Assembly (NCBI GenBank): GCA_025357175.1
Contig: JANXPS010000302.1
Location: 1-16,010, forward strand
Origin: Deltaproteobacteria bacterium
Lineage (GTDB): Bacteria > Desulfobacterota > Deferrimicrobia > Deferrimicrobiales > Deferrimicrobiaceae
Direction: 5' to 3'
DNA: 16,010 nucleotides
The notes beneath the pieces are model-generated. The model made no database searches. It saw only the letters and a program-made list of their open reading frames with translations, and was not told where the DNA came from. Within the stretch, counting starts at the first letter, position 1. Every line of letters starts with the position of its first letter. Positions 8,144 through 14,862 of this stretch are shown piece after piece. Made by a program: the position numbers and the translations under genes.

Positions 8144-9429
8144 GCGTTTCTTCAAATAAAATCTCCGCGTGGTTACTGCCGCTGTTGGCGGCCGCGGTGC
8201 TAGGAACCGTTACGGGCGGGTGCGCGGCCAAAAAACCGCGCAGGACGCAGGAGGGTCCGCCCCCTGTTTCCGCGCCCGCCAAAAAGCGCGATGTGACCGC
8301 GCCGCCCGTGGGCATCCTCCCGCCCTCCGAGTCGCCCGGCGCACGCCCCGGCACGAAGGCCGCCGTCGAAAGGCCGCGGTACTCGGACCGGATCATCCGC
8401 GTCCTGTTTTCCGGCCCTGCGAAATCGATCGCGCTCGACGGCTCGCCGGTGCGCGTCTGGAAGGAGGACGGGACGCTTTTATCCGAGTCCGGCGGATCGC
8501 TCGTCCTGACCGCCGAAGGCAACCGGATTCGCGTCGGGGGGCTGCAAGCCGGCGGATCGCTCGACGTCGGCAGCGTCGCTCCGTTCACCGTGGCGGGCCG
8601 GAAATTGCCTGCCGGCCGCGTGCGGGTCATGAACCGCCAGGGGAAGTTGCTGGCCGTCGCCGCGCTTCCCCTCGAGGAATATGTAGCCGCGGTCCTCAGC
8701 CGTGAGGCCTCCCCTTCGTTCCAACCCGCCGCGCTGGCCGCCCTCGCGGTGGTCGTCCGCACCTACGCGGTCAACGGTGCAGCGAAACCGCGCGACCCGG
8801 CCTTCGACCTGCTCAACGGCGTCGACGACCAGGTGTTCGACGGGTTCGACCGGGTCTTTCCCCAGTTCAGGGCCGCGGCGGAGGAAACGCGGGGCGTGCT
8901 GCTCTGGTTCGGAGACGGGCCGGCGCGCGCCAACTATCATTCGACCTGCGGCGGAAGAACCGAGAGCGCCGCCGACGCCTGGGGCAGGCCGTATTCCTAC
9001 CTCGTTTCCGTTCCCTGCGACGATTGCCGCGAAAGCCCGGCTTACAGGTGGGAATACCGGATGACGCTCGAGGAGGGCAGGCGGGTTGCCCAGGCGCTCG
9101 GCTTGCGCGGGCGAGACGATCTCCGGATCGAGGTCGTTGCCAGGTCCGCGACCGGCCGCGCCTCCCGGATCATGCTTTCTTCGGCTGGCGTGACTCGCGA
9201 GACCGCGGCGCCGCTATTTCGCCAGGCCGCCGGCACCACGAAGGTCAAGAGCCTGCTGTTCGAAATCGAGCGGGCCGGGACCGGATGGAAGATATCGGGG
9301 AAAGGCTACGGCCACGGCGTCGGCATGTGCCAGTGGGGCGCCGAAGGAAAGGCGCGGCGGGGCATCTCCTGGTCCGGGATCCTGGCACACTACTACCCTG
9401 GGAGCAGTCTGGCCGGAGCGGTGCCGTGA
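8140..9429 (+). CDS. SpoIID/LytB-domain lipoprotein, probable peptidoglycan lytic transglycosylase
   Basis: A 429-residue exported protein. Its N-terminus (WLLPLLAAAVLGTVTGGC) is a lipoprotein-type signal with Cys28 as probable lipidation site; the lipobox TGGC is weak. A Pro/Lys-rich linker follows, then a SpoIID domain. Visible landmarks are LPLEEYVAAVLSREAS with Glu189, the likely counterpart of the catalytic glutamate, and QPAALAALAVVVRTYAV. H267, C270, C293 and C296 (HSTCGGRTE ... VPCDDC) are candidate metal ligands, and the terminal signature GYGHGVGMCQWG contains His392. Bacillus SpoIID cuts glycan strands lacking stem peptides during engulfment. Homologues in non-sporulating Gram-negatives are thought to act in septal or envelope peptidoglycan remodelling, the role inferred here. 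The start overlaps slipin (ATGA) and the stop overlaps queA (GTGA). Confidence 0.88.
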   Translation: MSVSSNKISAWLLPLLAAAVLGTVTGGCAAKKPRRTQEGPPPVSAPAKKRDVTAPPVGILPPSESPGARPGTKAAVERPRYSDRIIRVLFSGPAKSIALDGSPVRVWKEDGTLLSESGGSLVLTAEGNRIRVGGLQAGGSLDVGSVAPFTVAGRKLPAGRVRVMNRQGKLLAVAALPLEEYVAAVLSREASPSFQPAALAALAVVVRTYAVNGAAKPRDPAFDLLNGVDDQVFDGFDRVFPQFRAAAEETRGVLLWFGDGPARANYHSTCGGRTESAADAWGRPYSYLVSVPCDDCRESPAYRWEYRMTLEEGRRVAQALGLRGRDDLRIEVVARSATGRASRIMLSSAGVTRETAAPLFRQAAGTTKVKSLLFEIERAGTGWKISGKGYGHGVGMCQWGAEGKARRGISWSGILAHYYPGSSLAGAVP

Positions 9430-10490
9430 ACACCGATCTTCTCGATTTCGAACTGCCGGAAGCTTTGATAGCCCAACGTCCCGCCGACCGGCGGCGCGAT
9501 GCCAGGCTGATGGGGGTCGACCGGGGATCCGGGAGGATCGACCATCGGGGGATCGCCGATTTCCCTTCCTTGCTGAGAGAGGGCGACCTGCTCGTCCTCA
9601 ACGACACGCGCGTCATTCGGGGCCGCCTCCGGTCGCGGAGGCCGACCGGCGGCGCGGTCGAGATTTTCCTTCTTTCACCGGTGGTCCCGTTGGCGTCGGG
9701 CGCGGTCGAAGAGGACTGGCGCACGCTGGCGCGTCCTTCCAAGCGCCTGAAGGAAGGCGACGTCTACGACGTCGGCGAGGGTGTCGTCGCGACGCTTCTT
9801 CGCTCCGAGGGGGACGGCCACTGGATCGTCCGTCTCTCGGCTTCGGGCGGACCGGTCGAGCCGGCGCGGGAGCGTGCCGGAGAAATCCCTCTGCCGCCTT
9901 ACATCAGGCGACGGGCGGGCGACCCCAGGCTGTCCGAAGACGCCGAGCGATACCAGACCGTTTACGCGCGAAACCCGGGATCGGTGGCCGCACCGACCGC
10001 GGGTCTTCATTTCGATGCCGAACTGCTCGACGAGGTCCGGAGGCGCGGCGCGGAGATCGCCCACGTCACGCTCTCGGTCGGCTACGGAACCTTTTCCCCC
10101 ATTCGCACCGGAGCGGTCGAAGACTATGAGATCCACCCCGAGCGATATCGAATGCCCCCGGAAACCGCCGATGCCGTCGCAGTGACCCGTGCGCGCGGGG
10201 GGCGCGTGATCGCCGTCGGAACCACTTCGGTTCGGACGCTCGAGAGCTGCTCCGCCGGGGGAGGCCTCGTCCGTGCCGGTGAGGGCGAGACGCGAATCTT
10301 CATCTATCCCGGGCGTCCTTTCCATGTGGTCGACGCGCTGCTGACCAATTTCCACCTTCCCAGGTCCAGCCTGCTCGCACTCGTCATGGCGTTCGGCGGC
10401 ATCGACCTCGTCCGGCGCGCCTACGCCGAGGCCGTGGCGGAGCGCTATCGCTTCTTCAGCTACGGGGACGCGATGTTCCTGCACGGATGA
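9426..10490 (+). CDS. queA: S-adenosylmethionine:tRNA ribosyltransferase-isomerase
   Basis: QueA transfers and isomerises the ribosyl part of SAM onto preQ1-modified tRNA to make epoxyqueuosine at wobble position 34 of GUN tRNAs. The 354-residue product has the full set of family signatures: DFELPEALIAQRPADRRRDARLM at the start, LLVLNDTRVIRGRL, YARNPGSVAAPTAGLHFD, VGYGTFSPIR, VGTTSVRTLES, and the C-terminal YPGRPFHVVDALLTNFHLP. No tgt or queG is visible here, so the rest of the queuosine pathway must lie elsewhere. The GTG at 9426 is chosen because it overlaps the preceding stop as GTGA and the family N-terminal motif starts within four residues. The longer upstream open frame is a shadow of the SpoIID gene. 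The stop overlaps the next ATG (ATGA). Confidence 0.97.
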   Translation: MNTDLLDFELPEALIAQRPADRRRDARLMGVDRGSGRIDHRGIADFPSLLREGDLLVLNDTRVIRGRLRSRRPTGGAVEIFLLSPVVPLASGAVEEDWRTLARPSKRLKEGDVYDVGEGVVATLLRSEGDGHWIVRLSASGGPVEPARERAGEIPLPPYIRRRAGDPRLSEDAERYQTVYARNPGSVAAPTAGLHFDAELLDEVRRRGAEIAHVTLSVGYGTFSPIRTGAVEDYEIHPERYRMPPETADAVAVTRARGGRVIAVGTTSVRTLESCSAGGGLVRAGEGETRIFIYPGRPFHVVDALLTNFHLPRSSLLALVMAFGGIDLVRRAYAEAVAERYRFFSYGDAMFLHG

Positions 10491-12283
10491 GACATCCTCT
10501 CGCGCAACTGCCGGTGATCCTGATCGTCGTGCTCGCGGCCACCGTCTGCGCGGCGGGTCCGGCCGGACAGGATCCCGTGTCGCTTGCCGGCCCCTTCCGG
10601 GTTGCCGTTTGCGACAATCTCCAATGCGATTATCCGCCTCCGGACAGCCCGAAATGGGATCTCGTCCGCCTCGGACCCTCCGGCCTGGATCAACCGCTGC
10701 CGCACCAGACGGGAGTCGGGTGGGTCCGCCTTGATTTTGACCTGCCCCTTCCCGGAGAATTCCGGGAACCCGCCCTCCTGATATCGAACCCGGCCGACGC
10801 GGAACGGGTATTCCTGAACGACGTCCCACTCGGGGGCGAAGGCATCATCGGTTCCAGCTTCGCAACGGTTCCCGGCCCGGTTCGCGTGCTCCGGATCCCA
10901 CCCGGCGCGCTTCACGCGGGAAAAAACACCCTCAAGATGAATGTTCTTTTCGCCGAGAAAAACGTCGCACTCCTCAACGGCCCCTTCCGGATCGGAGAGT
11001 ACGACCGTCTCGGGCTGGAAGCCGAACGGATGCGGGCGCCGGTCATCGGCATGGAAGCGGCGTTCCTGACGCTCTTCGGGCTGATCCTCGCCTTTTACGC
11101 GTTCCTCATCATCAAGGGCGTCGCCCGGTCCGATTACGTGCTGTTCGTCGCGTTCACGGCGACCTACGCGTTGACGTTCCTCCTGGGAAGCAACCTGCTC
11201 CACGAGTTGGGATTATCGGGCCCCTTGACCGAACGGATCGCCTCGGTATCCTCGCCGGCGACGTCGCTTTTGATGCTCGCGCTCGTCACGAGCGTCGCCG
11301 GGGCCCCCTTCGGGACGGTCTTCGGCTTGTTCGCGGCCGCATCGGCCGGCTTCATCCTCCTCAACATCGCGATGCCGACGCTTCCCGCACTCTACGCCCT
11401 CGCCGGGCCCCGCAAGATCTATCTGGGGCTCGCCGGCATCTACTACCTTGCCGTCTCGATCATGTCCGTGGCGAGACGGCGGGAAGACGCCGTGGTGATC
11501 CTGGTCGGAGTGGCATCTTACGTGGTCGGGTCGCGAATCGAACTGTTCTGGGGTCTCCGGATGCAGGACTATTCCATGGGCGTCTTCGCCCTGTGCATGC
11601 TGTTCGCCCTGGTTTCCAGGTACTCCAGGCTTCAAGCCCGCCTGGTTGTTCTTTCCACGAAGCTGCTCGACGCACACGAGCAGGAGCGGAGCCGGATCGC
11701 CCGCGATATCCACGACAGCCTGGGCCAGTCGCTGCTGGCGCTCAAGCTGAGGCTGCAGATGCTCGCGTCGAAAGCGGCGGGCGGAAATCCGTTGCCGCCG
11801 GAAACGCTGGACGGCCTCGCGCAGGACGCCTCCAGGATCATCGACGAAGTGCGCCGGACCTCGATGGACCTGCGGCCCTCGTTCATAGAATCGATGAGTT
11901 TCATGGAGGCCGTGAACTGGTATGCGGAGGCTTTCATGGAACGCAGCGGCATCGATTTGCAGGTCCACGACGGGGAGGAGGAAATTTCCGTTCTCCCCCC
12001 TCGCGTCAAGGACAACATGTACCGCGCGCTCCAGGAGATCCTCTCGAATGCGCGGAAACATGCGAATGCGACCCGGATCGACATCTCCGTGTATCGCTCC
12101 GGAGGATGTCTTTTCCTGAAGGTTTCCGACAACGGGGTCGGCATCGCGCCGCCGCAGCCAGGGAATAAGGGCATCGGCCTCGAAACGATGCGCGAACGGG
12201 CCGAATTGCTCGGGGGAAGGTGCACGGTGGCGGGCAGCCCCGGATCGGGGACGACCGTGACGCTGGAGGTGCCGTTGAAATGA
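10487..12283 (+). CDS. 7TM sensor histidine kinase, NarL/HisKA_3 class, with periplasmic sensing domain
   Basis: A 598-residue membrane sensor kinase. A signal peptide (to about residue 23) leads to a ~160-residue periplasmic beta-rich domain that resembles jelly-roll or galactose-binding-like folds (GWVRLDFDLPLP, RVFLNDVPLGGEGIIG) and contains a C42-x4-C47 pair. About seven hydrophobic helices follow (186-385), a layout like the 7TMR-DISM receptors. The cytoplasmic part has a HisKA_3 dimerisation helix with phospho-accepting His409 in EQERSRIARDIHDSLGQ, and a HATPase domain with N-box N521 (QEILSNARKHANA), D548-N-G-V-G, and GIGLETMRERAELLGG. The ligand is unknown. It is coupled to the response regulator gene by an ATGA overlap, so the two form a cognate pair. 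The start overlaps the queA stop in the same way. Confidence 0.92.
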   Translation: MRHPLAQLPVILIVVLAATVCAAGPAGQDPVSLAGPFRVAVCDNLQCDYPPPDSPKWDLVRLGPSGLDQPLPHQTGVGWVRLDFDLPLPGEFREPALLISNPADAERVFLNDVPLGGEGIIGSSFATVPGPVRVLRIPPGALHAGKNTLKMNVLFAEKNVALLNGPFRIGEYDRLGLEAERMRAPVIGMEAAFLTLFGLILAFYAFLIIKGVARSDYVLFVAFTATYALTFLLGSNLLHELGLSGPLTERIASVSSPATSLLMLALVTSVAGAPFGTVFGLFAAASAGFILLNIAMPTLPALYALAGPRKIYLGLAGIYYLAVSIMSVARRREDAVVILVGVASYVVGSRIELFWGLRMQDYSMGVFALCMLFALVSRYSRLQARLVVLSTKLLDAHEQERSRIARDIHDSLGQSLLALKLRLQMLASKAAGGNPLPPETLDGLAQDASRIIDEVRRTSMDLRPSFIESMSFMEAVNWYAEAFMERSGIDLQVHDGEEEISVLPPRVKDNMYRALQEILSNARKHANATRIDISVYRSGGCLFLKVSDNGVGIAPPQPGNKGIGLETMRERAELLGGRCTVAGSPGSGTTVTLEVPLK

Positions 12284-12900
12284 TCCGCGTACTGATCGCC
12301 GACGACCACGCCATATTCAGGCAGGGGTTGTCCGAACTGCTTGCCGGCGAAAAGGGCGTCGCCGTGGCGGGTTCCGCGCGCGACGGCTCCGAAGCGCTGT
12401 CGATGACGTGCACGCTCCTGCCCGACGTGCTGATTCTCGATCTCTCGATGCCGGGATTGGACGGATTCGAGGTCACGCGGCGCGTCCGCGATCTCTGGCT
12501 CGACGTGAAGGTGCTGGTGCTTTCGATGCACAAGGACTCGGGAAGCATTCGACGGGCGCTCGACCTCGGCGCTGACGGATACATCATGAAAGAGGACGCG
12601 TTCGACGAACTCGCGAAGGCCATCGAGGTCGTCATGGGTGGCGAGCGGTTCCTCAGCCCTCCCGTCCGGGCGGCGGTCAACCGGATGGCGGGAGATCCTG
12701 AAGTCGAATCTCTGACGGGCAGGGAGCGACAGGTCGTATCGCTGATCGCCGCAGGGAAATCGACCCGAGAGATCGCCTCGGAACTCGGCATCGGCATCAA
12801 GACCGTCGAAACCCACCGTCAGCACGTCATGGAAAAGCTCGGGTTTCGAAAGACCGCCCAGATCGCGGTATACGCGATCAAGGAAGGGCTCGTGGAATAG
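12280..12900 (+). CDS. NarL/FixJ-family response regulator with LuxR-type HTH
   Basis: A 206-residue two-domain transcription factor. The receiver domain has the acidic pair D8-D9, the phosphorylated Asp54 (LILDLSMPGLDG), and Ser/Lys switch residues in VLVLSMHKD. It is joined to a LuxR_C helix-turn-helix (LTGRERQVVSLIAAGKSTREIASELGIGIKTVETHRQHVMEKL). It is almost certainly the phosphorylation partner of the kinase encoded immediately upstream. No target operator can be recognised in the window. The ATG at 12280 overlaps the kinase stop and sits directly at the first receiver strand (MIRVLIADDH); the in-frame ATG 60 bp upstream is inside the kinase gene and would add an unstructured leader. 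Confidence 0.96.
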   Translation: MIRVLIADDHAIFRQGLSELLAGEKGVAVAGSARDGSEALSMTCTLLPDVLILDLSMPGLDGFEVTRRVRDLWLDVKVLVLSMHKDSGSIRRALDLGADGYIMKEDAFDELAKAIEVVMGGERFLSPPVRAAVNRMAGDPEVESLTGRERQVVSLIAAGKSTREIASELGIGIKTVETHRQHVMEKLGFRKTAQIAVYAIKEGLVE

Positions 12901-12906
12901 GCCTCC

Positions 12907-13635
12907 ATGGAAACCGCCGAATACGACGCGATGCGCGCCTTTGAGGACGACCACTGGTGGTATTCCTCCCTCCGGTCGCTGGTTCTGGAAAACCTCGGTT
13001 CCGCACAAAAAATTCTCGACGTGGGGTGCGGGACGGGCGGGATGCTCGCCCGGCTTCGCGAACGAGACGCCTACGGCATCGACTATTCGGAAACGGCCAT
13101 CTCCCATTGCAGGGGGCGCGGCCTCGCACGGATCTGCCGTGCGTCCGCATGCGCGCTTCCGTTCCGCGACGGTTCATTCGACGCGGTCCTCGCCCTCGAC
13201 GTGATCTACCACAAAGCGGTCGCAGACGATGGCGCCGCGATCGCCGAATGCGCGCGCGTCCTGCGGCCGGGGGGAATCCTTCTCCTTCACGTTCCGGCCT
13301 GCGACTGGCTCTCGGGGAGGCACGACCTGGCGACCCACGGCGCAAGGCGGTACAGCCGGGAGCGGATCGGAACGCTGGTCCGGGAGGCCGGCCTGCAAAT
13401 CTCCTTGCTGACCTACAGGAACGTGCTCGCCATGCTGTTCGCGATCGCGAGGCGACGACTTCACCTGGGCGCCGGTCCCGGCAGCGGACCGGGAGGATCC
13501 TCCGAACTGGCGCCGCTTGTCCCCGCCATCAATTCGGCGCTCGGTTTCGCGGGACGGGTCGAAAACGCCCTCCTGGGAATCGGTCCCATCCCCGCCGGAC
13601 TGTCCGTCTGGTGCAGGGCGATCAAAAAGCGGTAA
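12907..13635 (+). CDS. Class I SAM-dependent methyltransferase
   Basis: A 242-residue Rossmann-fold methyltransferase. The start EYDAMRAFEDDHWWYSSLRSLV is the aromatic N-terminal cap common in methyltransferases encoded near polyprenyl-sugar and surface-glycan genes. SAM motif I is ILDVGCGTGGML (V39-G45). The acidic residue after strand 2 is in GIDYS, motif II is FDAVLALDVIYH, and the post-motif is RVLRPGGILLLHVP. The substrate cannot be read from sequence. The glycosyltransferases that follow the intergenic element make a glycan or polyprenyl-linked intermediate plausible (inference). It starts 6 bp after the response regulator without a clear Shine-Dalgarno site, suggesting it is the tail of the upstream operon. 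ATG 12931 is an alternative start but would cut into the cap. Confidence 0.87.
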   Translation: METAEYDAMRAFEDDHWWYSSLRSLVLENLGSAQKILDVGCGTGGMLARLRERDAYGIDYSETAISHCRGRGLARICRASACALPFRDGSFDAVLALDVIYHKAVADDGAAIAECARVLRPGGILLLHVPACDWLSGRHDLATHGARRYSRERIGTLVREAGLQISLLTYRNVLAMLFAIARRRLHLGAGPGSGPGGSSELAPLVPAINSALGFAGRVENALLGIGPIPAGLSVWCRAIKKR

Positions 13636-13639
13636 GTCC

Positions 13640-13654
13640 GGGCACTAAGTGCCC
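13640..13654. repeat. 15-bp palindrome at left edge of miniature element
   Basis: GGGCACTAAGTGCCC is a perfect 7-bp inverted repeat around a central A, five bases after the methyltransferase stop codon. In RNA it would form a short hairpin, but no U-run follows, so it is not a convincing intrinsic terminator. It arises because the host flank GGGCAC and the element end GTGCCC mirror each other across TAA. Confidence 0.7.
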
Positions 13655-13671
13655 CATTTCATAAATACGGC
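13648..13671 (+). repeat. Left terminal inverted repeat (24 bp)
   Basis: This arm begins AGTGCCCCATTTCATAAAT and is the exact reverse complement of 13805-13828 over all 24 bases. The match stops inward at 13672/13804. Outward, one mismatch is followed by two more complementary pairs (13645-13646 with 13830-13831). Its AT-rich centre stands out in a GC-rich surrounding. Confidence 0.92.
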
Positions 13672-13827
13672 CGCATTCGATCGTCGCTGCATCCGCACCG
13701 GCTTCGTTGCTCTCACTCGCCGTATTGCCCGATACGCCTCGGTCGAGCGCCTTGCCGGATACGGCGCATCGACGCTCTCGGTGCATACCGAAAAGAAATA
13801 TGTCGCCGTATTTATGAAATGGGGCAC
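13649..13827. mobile_element. MITE/REP-like miniature inverted-repeat element
   Basis: This ~179-bp non-coding block fills most of the only large intergenic gap. Its ends are a perfect inverted repeat, flanked on both sides by TAA; alternatively a 10-bp direct repeat GGGCACTAAG (13640-13649 and 13822-13831) overlaps both ends. The exact boundary and target duplication are therefore ambiguous: 3 bp or up to ~9-10 bp. The interior contains several short hairpins and no convincing coding sequence. These are the hallmarks of a non-autonomous element mobilised in trans, or of a REP-type structured repeat. No transposase is present in the window. Transcribed in either direction, it would fold into a long stem that could attenuate read-through from the upstream operon (inference). 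Confidence 0.7.
13721..13791. repeat. Three nested short hairpins inside the miniature element
   Basis: Three small inverted repeats follow each other between the terminal repeats: CGTAT/ATACG at 13721-13736 (extendable with a G-T pair), GCCG/CGGC at 13754-13765, and TCGGT/ACCGA around GCAT at 13778-13791. Such regular secondary structure supports a structured repeat rather than a decayed gene. Each stem alone is short enough to occur by chance. Confidence 0.5.
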
Positions 13828-13828
13828 T
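13805..13828 (-). repeat. Right terminal inverted repeat (24 bp)
   Basis: This arm ends in TTTATGAAATGGGGCACT and pairs perfectly with 13648-13671. The two arms are separated by 133 bases. It is followed by AAGGGTTTCACC, which begins the short spacer before the glycosyltransferase gene. Confidence 0.92.
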
Positions 13829-13831
13829 AAG

Positions 13832-13846
13832 GGTTTCACCGGATGA
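13832..13846 (+). repeat. 15-bp direct repeat, copy 1 (upstream of glycosyltransferase)
   Basis: GGTTTCACCGGATGA occurs here and again exactly at 14841-14855, where it spans the end of the glycosyltransferase gene and the ATG of the next gene. In this copy the contained ATGACTGTCG (13843-13852) is repeated once more at the glycosyltransferase start (13879-13888). This may be the relic of a duplication or recombination joint, or chance. Confidence 0.6.
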
Positions 13847-13878
13847 CTGTCGGGGACGAGTCTCTCTAGACTGCTTTC

Positions 13879-14862
13879 ATGACTGTCGTCCGCATGCTTC
13901 CGATCCCCGATGATTCGGTCGAGCGCCTCTCGATCGTCATCCCCGTCTTCAATGGCTCGACCACCATCGGCGTCCTGACGGACACGCTCGTGGAGACGAA
14001 TCCCGGCTACCGGCTCCAGGTGGTCCTGGTCAACGACGGGAGCGCCGACGCCTCCCGAACGGTCTGCCGCCTCCTTTCCAGGCGTCATCCGGGGGTCGTC
14101 ACCTTCGTCGATCTCGCCCGGAACGCCGGCGAGCACAACGCGGTCATGGCCGGCCTTTCCCAGGCGACGGGCGACTATTGCGTCATCATGGACGACGATT
14201 TCCAGAACCCTCCCCCGGAAGCGTACCGACTCGCGGACAAGGCATTTCGCGAACGGCGAGACATCGTTTTCAGCAGCTACTCCGAAAAGCGGCACGGCTG
14301 GGCGCGCAACGCCGGAAGCCGCGTCGTGAACGCGATGGCCCGCCGCCTCATGCGACTCCCCGAGGGTCTCTATCTTTCAAGCTTCAAGTGCCTCAGCCGC
14401 TTCGCGGTCGACCAGGTGATCGCCTACCGCGGGCCGTTTCCATACGTCGACGGGCTTGCCCTTCGGGCCACCAGGAACATCGCCGTCCTTGAGACCGCCC
14501 ACGAATGGACCCGGAAAGAACGCTCCGGCTACACCGTCAAGAAACTCTTCCGGCTGTGGGGGGCGATGGTCGTCAACTTTTCGGTATTGCCGCTCCGGAT
14601 CGGCACCCTACTCGGGGTCCTGTTCAGCATCCTGGGGTTGGCCGGTGCCGTCTCCGTCGTGATCGAAAAGATGCAGCACCCGGGGCTGCCGATCGGCTGG
14701 TCTTCCCTGATCGTCGCGGTCCTCCTCCTTTCCGGGGTCCAGCTGCTCATCCTCGGCATGATCGGCGAGTACCTGGGACAGTTGGTCCTGACGGTCAACG
14801 GGACGCCGCAGTACGTCGTTCGGGAGATCGTCACGGAGGAGGTTTCACCGGATGAAAGCTGA
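13879..14862 (+). CDS. GT2 polyprenyl-phosphate glycosyltransferase (GtrB/ArnC/DPM1-like)
   Basis: A 327-residue membrane-bound family 2 glycosyltransferase. The GT-A domain shows LSIVIPVFNGSTTIG, VVLVNDGSADAS, LARNAGEHNAVMAGL, and the metal/nucleotide-binding DDDFQNPPPE (D105-D107). SSFKCLSRFAVDQV and the acceptor-loop HEWTRKERSGYTVKKLF follow. Two C-terminal hydrophobic helices (about 241-262 and 275-300, ending IGEYLGQL) place it in the GtrB-type group. These enzymes transfer a sugar from a nucleotide donor to undecaprenyl (or dolichyl) phosphate on the cytoplasmic face, giving a lipid-linked monosaccharide for periplasmic GT-C enzymes. The partner is probably the GT-C protein encoded next, whose start it overlaps by 11 bp. 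An in-frame TAG at 13867 limits the start to ATG 13879 or ATG 13894; neither has a clear Shine-Dalgarno site. Confidence 0.92.
   Translation: MTVVRMLPIPDDSVERLSIVIPVFNGSTTIGVLTDTLVETNPGYRLQVVLVNDGSADASRTVCRLLSRRHPGVVTFVDLARNAGEHNAVMAGLSQATGDYCVIMDDDFQNPPPEAYRLADKAFRERRDIVFSSYSEKRHGWARNAGSRVVNAMARRLMRLPEGLYLSSFKCLSRFAVDQVIAYRGPFPYVDGLALRATRNIAVLETAHEWTRKERSGYTVKKLFRLWGAMVVNFSVLPLRIGTLLGVLFSILGLAGAVSVVIEKMQHPGLPIGWSSLIVAVLLLSGVQLLILGMIGEYLGQLVLTVNGTPQYVVREIVTEEVSPDES
14841..14855 (+). repeat. 15-bp direct repeat, copy 2 (glycosyltransferase/GT-C junction)
   Basis: This is the second exact copy of GGTTTCACCGGATGA. It encodes VSPDE near the end of the glycosyltransferase and contains the ATG start of the following membrane protein. 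Together the two copies bracket the glycosyltransferase gene. Confidence 0.6.

Noticed and set aside
11632..13107. 491-codon antisense open frame across the kinase and response regulator
   Set aside because: It crosses three intact sense genes and shows no motif; typical of high-GC antisense frames.
13640..13670. Intrinsic terminator after the methyltransferase gene
   Set aside because: The GGGCACTAAGTGCCC hairpin is followed by CATTTCATAAAT rather than a U-rich tract, so it does not meet the usual pattern; the large element hairpin may still attenuate transcription.
13649..13846. Small + strand ORF (65 codons, GTG start) in the intergenic region
   Set aside because: Start and end are formed by the two inverted-repeat arms, and the opposite strand gives an equally long frame ending in the same FMKWGT-like string. 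It is a by-product of the repeat, not a gene.
13859..13872. AGTCT-CTCT-AGACT inverted repeat before the glycosyltransferase as an operator
   Set aside because: Only 5-bp arms, no known regulator motif and no second copy seen; likely chance.
13645..14295. 216-codon antisense ORF from the miniature element into the glycosyltransferase
   Set aside because: Most of it is the mirror of the glycosyltransferase and the rest is repeat; no domain or ribosome-binding site.
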